Part shown: piece by piece, positions 8,606-16,993 of the stretch
Position numbering within the stretch: position 1 is the first letter of the stretch
Layout: each line of letters begins with the position of its first letter
The notes under the pieces: model-generated
The model's input: only the letters and a program-made list of their open reading frames with translations
The model's database searches: none
Told to the model about the DNA's origin: nothing
Assembly: GCF_004365875.1 (NCBI RefSeq)
Contig: NZ_SODF01000001.1
Span: 806,001 to 870,000, forward strand
Reading direction: 5' to 3'
Length of the DNA stretch: 64,000 nt
Source: Kribbella kalugense
GTDB lineage: Bacteria > Actinomycetota > Actinomycetes > Propionibacteriales > Kribbellaceae
Position numbers and translations under genes: made by a program

Positions 8606-9835
8606 CTCGTCCAGTGGCAACAATGCCCGGACGAGTTGGGTGCGGGAGCTGACTCCGAGCTTTCTGAAGACCTTCTGCAGGTGGTACTCGACGGTGCTCT
8701 GGCTGATGAACAGCTGCGCGGCGACCTGACGGTTCGAACCACCTTCCGCGACCAGCCGCGCGACCTGGCCTTCCTGCGGCGTGAGTTTGCCGTGCCGGTC
8801 TGGCCTGGTGGCGCCGGTGGCCTTCAGCTCGATCCACGCGCGCCGGGCGAACGCTTCTGCGCCCAGTTGGTCGAAGATCTCCCGGGCGGCGGACAGGTGT
8901 TCCCGGGCGGCCCGCCTGCGACGCCGGCGTCGGAGCCACTCGCCGTACAGCAACTGCGCTCGGGCTCGTTCCAGCTGCGGACCGGGTTGCTCGATCGCCT
9001 GAAGATAAAGGGATTCCGCCTCGTTCGTCTCCGTCAGCAAGGCGCGGGATCTGGCCAGCAGGCCCTGAGCGCCGGCGGACACACGGTCGGTCAGCCGGTC
9101 CAGTGCCGACTCCGCTGCGTCGCGTTGTCCCGAGCGGACGGCGGCCTCGACCAGCTCGGGCAGGATCTGGGTGCCGAACCCGGGCGGATCGTCGTGATAC
9201 ACGAGCAAGGCGGTGGCCGCCGCGGACTCGTAGCGGCTCAGACCGAGCTCGTGGATGGTCAAGGCATACAGCGCTTCACTGTCCCGGTCGGTCGAGGTGC
9301 GCGACACGTGAATGTCTGGGAGTCCAGCGAAGGGATTGGATCGTTCGCTCGGCTCTCGGATCGCCGAAGTCAGGGCGATCCGGGCGGTCTCGAGGCGGCG
9401 GGCGACGAAGGCGAGCACGGTCATCGTCGCGTCGTCGATCCAGTGGGCGTCGTCGACGATGATCAGGACCGGCTCGACGGCAGCAGCGTCGGACAAGATG
9501 GTCAACGCAGCCAGACCGACCAGGAACAGATCCGGCGGCCCCGCATCGGTGATGCCGAAAGCTGCTTGCAAGGCTGCGCGTTGCGGCCGGGGGAGACGAT
9601 CGAGGCTGGGCATCAGCGGCAGCAGCAGCCGATGCAGAGCGGCGAACTGGTACGACGACTCCTGTTCGACGCCGGCCAGTCGCATCACCCGCATCCCGGC
9701 TGCCTGACCAGCGGCGTACTCGAGGAGACGGGTCTTCCCATCGCCACGCAGTACCAGCGCACCGCCGGCACCGTCGCGCGCGTCGGCCAGCAGGCGATCC
9801 AGGGCAACCCGAGCAGGTAGCGACAAGTCGCCCAT
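8585..9835 (-). CDS. Internally deleted LAL-type LuxR regulator with degenerate Walker A
   Basis: 416 residues, about half the length of its relatives in this window (834-900). The N-terminal ATPase region is recognisable (Walker B-like VLIIVDDAHWID), but the P-loop reads LRGDGKTRL where relatives have RGDPGVGKT. Three residues are missing in frame, so nucleotide binding is doubtful. After about residue 190 the sequence jumps to the last TPR-like helices and an intact GerE-type HTH (GGSNRQVAAQLFISQSTVEYHLQKVFRKLGV). Translation appears normal: the ATG at 9835 has a strong GAGGAGG site. It may be a decaying gene, or a constitutive DNA-binding form; the sequence cannot decide. Confidence 0.85.
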   Translation of the reverse strand: MGDLSLPARVALDRLLADARDGAGGALVLRGDGKTRLLEYAAGQAAGMRVMRLAGVEQESSYQFAALHRLLLPLMPSLDRLPRPQRAALQAAFGITDAGPPDLFLVGLAALTILSDAAAVEPVLIIVDDAHWIDDATMTVLAFVARRLETARIALTSAIREPSERSNPFAGLPDIHVSRTSTDRDSEALYALTIHELGLSRYESAAATALLVYHDDPPGFGTQILPELVEAAVRSGQRDAAESALDRLTDRVSAGAQGLLARSRALLTETNEAESLYLQAIEQPGPQLERARAQLLYGEWLRRRRRRRAAREHLSAAREIFDQLGAEAFARRAWIELKATGATRPDRHGKLTPQEGQVARLVAEGGSNRQVAAQLFISQSTVEYHLQKVFRKLGVSSRTQLVRALLPLDELAIEPR

Positions 9836-9892
9836 CCAGCCTCCTCAGGGTCGATGACGCCCTGACGAGGTTAGTGCGGTGAACTGCGGACT

Positions 9893-9941
9893 GGCTTGGG
9901 TCATCTGACTGCATTCACTACGCAGTTAGATGACCCAAGCC
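9893..9941. terminator. Long hairpin between coiled-coil gene and LuxR gene
   Basis: Twenty-base arms (9893-9912 and 9922-9941) pair with a single mismatch around a 9-base loop. It begins 3 bases past the stop of the minus-strand gene at 9945-10373 and lies about 60 bases before the LuxR start at 9835. This is the right place for a terminator separating the two genes. There is no clear T-run. Confidence 0.6.
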
Positions 9942-9944
9942 GAA

Positions 9945-10373
9945 CTAGCCGGCCGCTTTCTCCGCCAAGTCGGCGTCGGCGCGGGCGAGGACGGCATCGA
10001 GTACGGCGTACTCCGCGTTCTCGATCGCCGAGTAGGCGAAGTCGATCGCGAACTCCGCGTCGCTGTCCGCATCCTCCGCGTCCCGCTCGGCGACCTTCGC
10101 GTCGTGGGCTGCCTTGCGCGCCTCGACCTTCTCGCGGACCTCGGTCAGGTGACGGCTCCACGACTGCTGGATGTCGTCGTTCCAGGATTTGGCCCGATCG
10201 GCCGCGGCTGTGGTGCCGCTGCGGAGCTTGTCCGCGGCCGTCTGGGTGTTCTGCCGGGCCTCTTCGACGTCCTGCTCGAGCTTGTCCCGGGCCTGGGTCT
10301 TGGCCGCGGCGACCCGGTCCTCGGCCTCTTTGGCCCGTTGCGACAACCGCATCAGATCGTCCGACAACGCCAT
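9945..10373 (-). CDS. Coiled-coil hypothetical protein
   Basis: 142 residues from the ATG at 10373, chosen because AGGAGG lies 6 bases upstream; an upstream in-frame ATG at 10394 precedes that ribosome site. The protein is almost wholly helical, rich in Ala, Asp, Glu, Lys and Arg, with heptad-like repeats (RLSQRAKEAEDRVAAAKTQA, VREKVEARKAAHDAKVAERD). It has no signal peptide, membrane segment or cysteine. I recognise no catalytic family; a structural or stress-related coiled coil is possible. A long hairpin follows the stop. Confidence 0.78.
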   Translation of the reverse strand: MALSDDLMRLSQRAKEAEDRVAAAKTQARDKLEQDVEEARQNTQTAADKLRSGTTAAADRAKSWNDDIQQSWSRHLTEVREKVEARKAAHDAKVAERDAEDADSDAEFAIDFAYSAIENAEYAVLDAVLARADADLAEKAAG

Positions 10374-10561
10374 GACGTCCTCCTGGAGATTCATTGGATG
10401 GGGATCGCCGACAAGCTAGGCCGATCCGGCCGGTTCCGGCATCAGGGTCTTCGGTAGTGGTGCCGGCGACGTCGCCGGACTGCGGATTCCAGTGATTCGC
10501 GGGCTGCGATTCCGATCTAGCTTGGTGCTCGATCTGACGCCCCCTCCCGAGGAGTACTGCC

Positions 10562-11116
10562 ATGCGCCTGTCGACGTCGTTGCTCCTGCGAGGCATTCTC
10601 GCGATCGTGGTCGGAATCGTCTCGGTGGCGTGGCCGAATATCACTGTCGGCGCGTTCGTCGTACTGTTCGCCGTCTACGCGTTCATCGCGGCGGTCACGG
10701 ACGCGATGCGAGCGTTCAGCAGTGAGAGCGCCGGACCCGTCTTCGGCTACCTGTTACTGGCACTTCTCTCGGTCGCGGGCGGCATCGTCGCACTCGCCTG
10801 GCCCGGTCTGACTGCCCTGGTGCTGACGATCTGGGTGGCATCCTGGGCGCTCGTCACCGGTGTCGTCGAGGTCGGCCTGACGTTCCGGCAGGGTCAGTCG
10901 AGCGGCGCGCGAGCGATGTGGGTACTGAGCGGCCTACTGTCGATTGCGCTGGGCGTCGTCCTCTTCATCCGCCCGGACCTCGGCGCGCTGTCGCTCGCGG
11001 AGGTCTTCGGCCTCTTCAGCATCGTGTACGGCGTTTCGACCGTCGTCCTGTCCTTCCAGGCCAAGGAACTGTCGTCCGCCGCCGCAAACGTCGGCCTCAC
11101 CCACCGAGCGGCCTGA
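10562..11116 (+). CDS. HdeD-family (DUF308) membrane protein
   Basis: 184 residues with six predicted membrane helices in the pairwise pattern of HdeD/DUF308 proteins: RGILAIVVGIVSVAWP, then repeats of GG/GI-LAWPG, and later LSIALGVVLFIRPDLGA. HdeD is linked to acid resistance in Escherichia coli; in actinobacteria the role is not established. A GAGGAG site precedes the ATG. It is divergent from the coiled-coil gene, and its 3' end overlaps the convergent LuxR ATPase gene by 20 bases. Confidence 0.88.
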   Translation: MRLSTSLLLRGILAIVVGIVSVAWPNITVGAFVVLFAVYAFIAAVTDAMRAFSSESAGPVFGYLLLALLSVAGGIVALAWPGLTALVLTIWVASWALVTGVVEVGLTFRQGQSSGARAMWVLSGLLSIALGVVLFIRPDLGALSLAEVFGLFSIVYGVSTVVLSFQAKELSSAAANVGLTHRAA

Positions 11117-13799
11117 GCACGTGGAGCGTGTTCGCCAGCTGGACCCGGGAACGGATCCCGAGCTTGGCGAACACGGCCCGCAGATGGGTGCCGACCGTGT
11201 TGACGGAGATGCCGAGAGTCGAAGCGGCCGACTTGTTGGTGTGGCCAGCCGCGATGAGATTGGCGACCCGTCGTTCGGCCTCGGTAAGGGCGTCCCAGCC
11301 GGTCGCAGGCCGGGCGGGCTGGTCCCACTTCGCTCGTCGTACCCCGGCTCGACGCATGGTGGCCGCGACGGCGTTGCGCGCGAGTGACGCGCCGATGGCG
11401 TCGTAGATGTCCCACGCCTGGTCGAGCTGGACGAGCGCCCGGTCCCGATCGCCCGCGGACAGCAGTGCCTGCCCGTACGACGCCGCGCCGACCGCGCGCA
11501 GGACCGGTCGCGGGCTGGCGGACAGGACCTCCGCCGACCGGGCGATCAGCTCGAGATCGTCCTCCTGGCGGCCACGAAGGTTGAGGGCGATGCCTTCGAA
11601 GCTCGGTACGCCGGGATTGCGCTCGGCACCGAGCTCGGCGAGCTCGACCGCCCGCTGAGCAAACTTCGGATCGCCGGCCGCGACCCCGATGTCGTAGAAC
11701 ACCGGCATCCATCCCGGCCACCAAGGCCAGAAGGTGCGGGCCTCGGCCGCCGTGTCGAGCAGCGGTCCGAGTACGGCAGTCGCACGCTCCAGGTCGCCTT
11801 CGGCCGCGGCCAGCCAGCCTCGCATCAACGGAATCGCCGGCTCGCGGAACTGCTCGTCCGCGTCGGTCTGGCCGGCCGCCTCCTCGATCTGCCGGCCCGC
11901 GGCCGCGAGATCGCCGTGGGACAGCAGAACCGCGCTGTGGATCATCGTCGCCTCGAGCGCGTGCACACTCGTGCCGAGCTGGCGGCCGAGCTCGATGAGG
12001 GCACGAGCACCCGCGTCCGCGTCGTCGAGCCGGCCGAGATTGAAGTCCTGCCACACCTCGGCGTACGCGAGCGCTGGTACTGCGGACTCGACGGTCGACT
12101 CGCTGTCAGCACGGGCCTGGTCGAGCAGGGTCTGGGCGTGCTCGTACCGGTCCAGGAGCTGCAGCGCGATGATCTCCTCGGCGAGGTACGACGTACCGAG
12201 CAGCGGCCGCAGATCGCGGATGTACTGCAGGCTCGCCCGATGACGGCCCTCGTTCTTGGCGGCCTCGCCGCACGCCTGCAACGCGAGAGTGATCGCCTCC
12301 TGGTCGTCGGCCGTCCGAGCCAGGTCCAGTGCGGAGTGGGCCTCCATCGCAGCAGCGGCGCCGGGGATCAGACGCGTGCGGGCGAGCGCGCGTGCCGCGG
12401 TGACGCGTGCGGTGGCGACCGGGCCGAGCCCGGGGGAGCGGAGTACCCGATCGCAGCGCCGGGCGAGCTCGGTGACGCGACCGCCGAGCCAGAGTGCACG
12501 GGCCGTGATCGTCTCGATCGCGGCAATGACGTCGGGTTCGTCGGCGCGGGCGAGCAGGGCGTCGGCGACCGCCAGGGTGTCGGCGACGCGCTGGGTGCGG
12601 CCCAGGACCGAGAGGCAGCGCTCGCCGATCCCGAACCACTGATCGTGGCTCGGCCGGAGCGTTCCGAAGGCGAGCATCGCGAGCTCACCGGCGTCGTCGG
12701 CGCTGATCGACGCGAGTGTCTCCGCGGCGGAGACCAGGATCAATGCGCTGCCTACGTCGCCGGGGATCGCCGCGGCCTTGACGTGCGATGCCGCGAGCAA
12801 AGGCTGTGCCCTCAGCAGCTGGTCGGCGATCCGTCGATGCAACCGTCGGGCGGTCTCGCCGGCGATCGTGGCATAAACGGTCTCGCGGATCAGGTCGTGG
12901 CGGAACGTCAGCGTCGGCCCAGCCTGGATCACGATCCCGGTCTGCACCGCGTCCCCGACGAGCGTCGACAGCTCGGGTTGGATCCTGGCAAGAACGTCGA
13001 TCGGCAGCGGCCGTCCGAAGACCGCGACCAGCTCGACAATGCGTCGTACCGGGTCGTCGAGGTCGGCCAGACGGTGCTGGATCGCTGCGGTGAACTCGGC
13101 CGGGACCTCGTCGCCGTTGCGGGCGATTCCGTCGATGATCTGGACGGCGAGGAACGGGTTCCCGTCGGACGCTGCCAGCAGCTCCTGGTTAGGAATTCGG
13201 CCCAGAGTGTCGTGCGCCATCGCAGCCAGATCCGGGCCGGTCAGCGGCATCAGCGCGAGGTGCTGAAAGCGGACGTGCTCCACGGTCGCCACCTGCTGCT
13301 CGAGCCGCCGATCCCGGCTGGTGAGGATCCACAGGACCGGCAGACCGACGAGCCTTGGGATGAGCGACCGCAACAGGAACAGGCTGACCCGATCCGCCCA
13401 GTGCAGGTCGTCGATCGCGATCACCAGGGGAGTGGCGGTCGCGGCCTTCTCCAGGTACGCCGCGATCCGGTCCGCCAGCAGCAACGGCTGCGCCCGGCCC
13501 AGCTCCTCGTAATCGTCGGCCGAGATCAGCGGGTCGCGGCCGGACCGAAGTACGGCGATGACCGGCGCGCCCGGCGAGACCTGTTCGATCTCGTCGCACT
13601 TGGTCAGCGTGACCCGGAACTGCTGGCGGGTCGCCTGCCGGCAGATCTCGGTCAGTAATGCCGTCTTGCCGATTCCGGCCGCACCGGTGACGAGGACGAC
13701 CCCGGACGATCCGACCGTGCGGACCTGCCGGACCGTGCTCAGCGCGCGGCTCAGTGGCTCACTGCGGCCGCGCAGCGGCCGACCATCGATCATGCTCAT
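11097..13799 (-). CDS. Large ATP-binding LuxR-family (LAL) transcriptional regulator
   Basis: 900 residues. Walker A is GAAGIGKT near residue 40 and Walker B is LVIAIDDLHWAD. A TPR-like middle occupies roughly residues 350-820. The C-terminal HTH reads LTEAERRVANLIAAGHTNKSAASTLGIS and continues to NTVGTHLRAVFAKLGIRS. It is intact, unlike the shortened relative at 8585-9835. Its 3' end overlaps HdeD by 20 bases. The downstream minus-strand hydrolase, MBL and PucR genes are oriented the same way, but they lie upstream of it in transcription order, so it may end a long co-directional run. Confidence 0.93.
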   Translation of the reverse strand: MSMIDGRPLRGRSEPLSRALSTVRQVRTVGSSGVVLVTGAAGIGKTALLTEICRQATRQQFRVTLTKCDEIEQVSPGAPVIAVLRSGRDPLISADDYEELGRAQPLLLADRIAAYLEKAATATPLVIAIDDLHWADRVSLFLLRSLIPRLVGLPVLWILTSRDRRLEQQVATVEHVRFQHLALMPLTGPDLAAMAHDTLGRIPNQELLAASDGNPFLAVQIIDGIARNGDEVPAEFTAAIQHRLADLDDPVRRIVELVAVFGRPLPIDVLARIQPELSTLVGDAVQTGIVIQAGPTLTFRHDLIRETVYATIAGETARRLHRRIADQLLRAQPLLAASHVKAAAIPGDVGSALILVSAAETLASISADDAGELAMLAFGTLRPSHDQWFGIGERCLSVLGRTQRVADTLAVADALLARADEPDVIAAIETITARALWLGGRVTELARRCDRVLRSPGLGPVATARVTAARALARTRLIPGAAAAMEAHSALDLARTADDQEAITLALQACGEAAKNEGRHRASLQYIRDLRPLLGTSYLAEEIIALQLLDRYEHAQTLLDQARADSESTVESAVPALAYAEVWQDFNLGRLDDADAGARALIELGRQLGTSVHALEATMIHSAVLLSHGDLAAAGRQIEEAAGQTDADEQFREPAIPLMRGWLAAAEGDLERATAVLGPLLDTAAEARTFWPWWPGWMPVFYDIGVAAGDPKFAQRAVELAELGAERNPGVPSFEGIALNLRGRQEDDLELIARSAEVLSASPRPVLRAVGAASYGQALLSAGDRDRALVQLDQAWDIYDAIGASLARNAVAATMRRAGVRRAKWDQPARPATGWDALTEAERRVANLIAAGHTNKSAASTLGISVNTVGTHLRAVFAKLGIRSRVQLANTLHVLRPLGG

Positions 13800-13836
13800 C
13801 TCCCAGCCTATGGAACCAGACTGGATGACGAGCTGA

Positions 13837-14670
13837 CTATCGGAGGAACTCGTGGACGTCGGCGGCGAACTCGGTGTGGTGCTGGAAGAGGAAGCCGTGG
13901 GCGGAGTCGGGGTAGATCTTCACCATGGCCTGCGGGATGAGCCCGGCCAGCAGGTACGAGTAGTGCGGCAGGATCATCGGGTCGCTGTCCCCGTTGGCGA
14001 CGAAGACCGGGACGCCGATCGCGCTCACGCGTTCGAGCAGCGCGTTGTTCGGGACACCCCAGTCGCACACGGCGTCGTACTGCGCTATCCGCGTCGCCCA
14101 CGTGGTCTGCGCGTCACGGTCGGACGTGCGTGACGCTATCCGGCCGAAGTACTGCATGCCGGCCTGACGGCTGGTATCCGAGTCGGCGAAGAAGACTCCG
14201 AGCACCCCTTGAGGATTGGGCTGCGGTTGCCCGACCGCGCCGATGACGTCGGCGGCCCAGCCGTGCATGCCAGCGGCTCCCTGCGGTGCCGACGACGCCA
14301 GGACGAGCCGGCGGACGGCATCGGGCCGGATCAGCGTGATCTCCTGTGCGACGAAGCTTCCGAGGGAGAAGCCGAGTACGTCGACCTGCGCGAAACCCAA
14401 CGCGTCCACGAAGGCCAGCGCGTCGCGGGCCATCTCGTGGACCGTGTGCGGGGTGGCTCCGGTCGACGCGCCGACGCCGGTGTTGTCAAAGGCAACGACT
14501 CGTCGATCCGTCGCGAGCGCGTCGACGAGAGCGGGATCCCAGTTGTCCAGGTTGCCCCGGAAGTGCTGCAGCAGGATCAGCGGTACGTCGCCCGCGCCGT
14601 TGTCACGGTAGGCGTACTCGATGCCGTTGTCCGCCGTGATGGTCTTGGTCGAGCTCTCCGAGTACGTCAT
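13837..14670 (-). CDS. Alpha/beta hydrolase
   Basis: 277 residues, complete alpha/beta-hydrolase fold. The oxyanion region is LLQHFRGNLDNWDP, the nucleophile elbow is GFSLGS (serine near residue 100), the acid is in ANGDSDPMI and the histidine in DSAHGFLFQHH. The ATG has AGGTGATCAG upstream. It belongs to the large family of cytoplasmic esterase/haloperoxidase-like hydrolases; the substrate is not readable. It follows the MBL-fold gene by 13 bases, so the two are probably one transcription unit. Confidence 0.9.
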   Translation of the reverse strand: MTYSESSTKTITADNGIEYAYRDNGAGDVPLILLQHFRGNLDNWDPALVDALATDRRVVAFDNTGVGASTGATPHTVHEMARDALAFVDALGFAQVDVLGFSLGSFVAQEITLIRPDAVRRLVLASSAPQGAAGMHGWAADVIGAVGQPQPNPQGVLGVFFADSDTSRQAGMQYFGRIASRTSDRDAQTTWATRIAQYDAVCDWGVPNNALLERVSAIGVPVFVANGDSDPMILPHYSYLLAGLIPQAMVKIYPDSAHGFLFQHHTEFAADVHEFLR

Positions 14671-14683
14671 CTGATCACCTCGG

Positions 14684-15526
14684 CTAGGGCCGCTGGGAGT
14701 CCGCGGCGTACGTCAACGTGTAGGGGTTTCCGAAGGCCGGGTACTTGGCCACCATCTTGGCGACGATCTGCGGCGCCGGGTCACCGGTCGCGACGACGGC
14801 GTCGAAGTCGCGGATGTACTGGCGTGACTCGTCGAGGATCCTGGTCGCGTCGTCATCAGGAGCATCGGGATCCTTGTGGCCCGAGATCACAGTCACCGGC
14901 CGCAGCGCCTCGATCGCGTCGAGCGAATCGATCCAGGCTGCGCGCGTCTTCGGGTCGGAGCCGGCCAGCCACATATGTACCCGGTTGTACGCGACATCCC
15001 CGGCGACGACCGCATCCAGCCACGGCACGTGGACGACGGTTGACAGTTCCACGTCGCTCTGGCCGACCAGGACGGTCTTCAGCGACTGTCCTTCGAGCAG
15101 GAGGTCGTCCGTCGGCAGCGCCGCGGGGACCGCGGGGTGCTCGGAGATCTGTCCGGGGAAGTACGAGTTCCACAGTGCCAGCGCTCCGGTGCTGACCTGC
15201 CCCGCTGCGACGGGTGCGACGGACGCGTGCGTCACCAGGTCAGCGTCCGGGAAGGCCGTGAGTACCGGCTCGAGGCCGAAGAAGTGGTCCGCGTGGGCGT
15301 GCGTGACGTAGACCGCGGTCAACCGTTTCCCGCTCTGCCGGATCCAGGCGAGCAACTCGTCGCCTTCCGCCAGCGTCATCAACCCGTCGACCAGGACGGC
15401 GTCGCGCTCACCTTCGATCAAGGTCGCCGTACTCGCGGGCCAGGTCGCCTGCGTGGCCGGATCCCAGCTCTTCGAAGCGCCGGTGAACGGTTTGTACGGA
15501 CTGAGAAATACTGAAAGCCCCACCAT
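14684..15526 (-). CDS. MBL-fold metallo-hydrolase
   Basis: 280 residues from the ATG at 15526 (GGGGGC just upstream); the frame continues to 15565 without a better start. The metal-binding signature is VTHAHADHFFG. Further likely ligands are in VVAGDVAYNRVH and VISGHKDP. This is the metallo-beta-lactamase fold, usually with one or two zinc ions, used by many hydrolases. An internal VDGLMTLAEGDELLAW supports correct framing. It lies between a PucR-type regulator and an alpha/beta hydrolase on the same strand. The physiological substrate is unknown. Confidence 0.9.
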   Translation of the reverse strand: MVGLSVFLSPYKPFTGASKSWDPATQATWPASTATLIEGERDAVLVDGLMTLAEGDELLAWIRQSGKRLTAVYVTHAHADHFFGLEPVLTAFPDADLVTHASVAPVAAGQVSTGALALWNSYFPGQISEHPAVPAALPTDDLLLEGQSLKTVLVGQSDVELSTVVHVPWLDAVVAGDVAYNRVHMWLAGSDPKTRAAWIDSLDAIEALRPVTVISGHKDPDAPDDDATRILDESRQYIRDFDAVVATGDPAPQIVAKMVAKYPAFGNPYTLTYAADSQRP

Positions 15527-15581
15527 GCCCCCAGCATGCGACTCCTGAAGCCTGCCCGCCATCACCTGAACGGGTGAGACC

Positions 15582-16841
15582 TCAGAGTGGGGCCGGCAGC
15601 AGGACGGTGCCGGCCAGCCAGCGGCAGGCGACGAGGGCCAGTTCGAGCTCCAGGCGCTCGTCGTCCAGCGGACGCCCGCGTTCCTCCAACGCCTTGTCGA
15701 TGCGGTACTTCACGGTGTTCTTGTGCAGATGGATTCGATCCGCAGTGGCCAGATAGCTGCCCTTCTCGGTCAGGAACACCTGCAACGTCTCGCGCAGCCG
15801 TGCGGCGGCCTCGGTATCGGCCGCCAGCGGACCCAGCGCCTTCTGCACCAGCCGCCGGGTCCCCTCGAGGTCCGCGGCCATCATCGCGGCGGTCCGGACC
15901 TGCGGATCGCTGAACGCGGTCACCCGTTCGGCGCGGTCTCGCGCCGCTAGCGCCACCTGTTGAGCCCGGAGCGCTTCCAGGTGCGTGACCCGGAAACCGT
16001 CCGCTCCGGCTGCGGCGGACCCGACGGCGATCCAGTGGTCGCCTTCGTCGTCGCCGACCATCATGATCTCCGAATGACTCCGCCCGAGCGGGATCCAGCC
16101 CCAGCCGGTCGACCGGTCCCGCGGCACAAACAGCGGTTGCCCTGAGCAACCAGCGGCCGTGGCCGCCTGCTGGAGCAAGCGTTCCAGCTGGCGCAGGCTC
16201 TCGTCGCCGGTCGATCCGGAGGTGCTCCAGAGTACGACGCCGACGTGGTTCTGCCGGAGCCGATAACTGAGCGCGCCCTCGGCCGCGGCCAGGTCGACCT
16301 GATCGCCGCGGAGCAGCTCCTCGATCATTGCCTTGCGCACCGTGTTGCGGTTCGCCAGCCAGCGCACCCGCTCCGACTCGTAGGCGCTGACCACCTGTTC
16401 GGAGATCCGGTCGATGTAGCGGAAGGTCGTGTCCACGATGATTCGGCCGGCGGCGAGCGCCACGGTCGCGTCGGCGTCCCGGTCGAGCTCGTCGAAGGCC
16501 CAGTCCAGCACCTGTTGCTGGCCTAGCCGGTAGGCCCGGACAAGCGCGAGCGGGGCGATCCCACGCTGGGCGAGCCGGCGGGCGTACTCCTCCGCGGCGA
16601 ACGGGGTGGCCACCTTGTCCACGTCGACGTCGTACTGCAGGATGTGCGCGACCGTCTCGACGTTGCTCTCGATACTTGCCCCGAGCAGCTCGACGATCAG
16701 CTGGTCACCCTGCAGGTCCTCGATCGACTCGGCCAGCACCTTGTGCAGGGTCCGGGTCAGCATCGGCAGCTGCGTGCCCATCAGGGTGGCAAGTGCGGTC
16801 ACCCGGGCGACCGCGGCGTCGTGCAGCGTGTCAGGAGTCAC
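15582..16841 (-). CDS. PucR/CdaR-type transcriptional regulator
   Basis: 419 residues from a GTG preceded by GGGAG. The N-terminal helical sensor domain resembles RsbRD; the C-terminus is the PucR HTH (YLATADRIHLHKNTVKYRIDKALEERG). The architecture is the same as at 7388-8605, but the sequences are clearly diverged. It is divergent from the AMP-ligase operon (153 bases between starts) and is therefore the likely regulator of that operon. The hydrolase and MBL genes lie downstream on its own strand. Confidence 0.88.
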   Translation of the reverse strand: MTPDTLHDAAVARVTALATLMGTQLPMLTRTLHKVLAESIEDLQGDQLIVELLGASIESNVETVAHILQYDVDVDKVATPFAAEEYARRLAQRGIAPLALVRAYRLGQQQVLDWAFDELDRDADATVALAAGRIIVDTTFRYIDRISEQVVSAYESERVRWLANRNTVRKAMIEELLRGDQVDLAAAEGALSYRLRQNHVGVVLWSTSGSTGDESLRQLERLLQQAATAAGCSGQPLFVPRDRSTGWGWIPLGRSHSEIMMVGDDEGDHWIAVGSAAAGADGFRVTHLEALRAQQVALAARDRAERVTAFSDPQVRTAAMMAADLEGTRRLVQKALGPLAADTEAAARLRETLQVFLTEKGSYLATADRIHLHKNTVKYRIDKALEERGRPLDDERLELELALVACRWLAGTVLLPAPL

Positions 16842-16993
16842 GGAGTTCTCCCTTCCGCTCCCGATTGTGCGCCCGACCGACGGCCCTGTCAGCTCGCGAG
16901 CACGAACGGTGCAGCCAGCTTCGTGTCCCGCGCACAGTGCCCGGCGGCCCGCGAATTCCTACCGTCGATGGCAACCAGACTCCGGAGGACACT

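Noticed and set aside
8585..9835. Frameshift as the cause of the short LuxR protein
   Set aside because: The reading frame is continuous from ATPase to HTH; the losses are in-frame deletions, not a shift.
11916..13658. 580-codon plus-strand frame opposite the 900-residue LuxR ATPase
   Set aside because: Shadow frame; the opposite strand has Walker motifs and an HTH in the right order.
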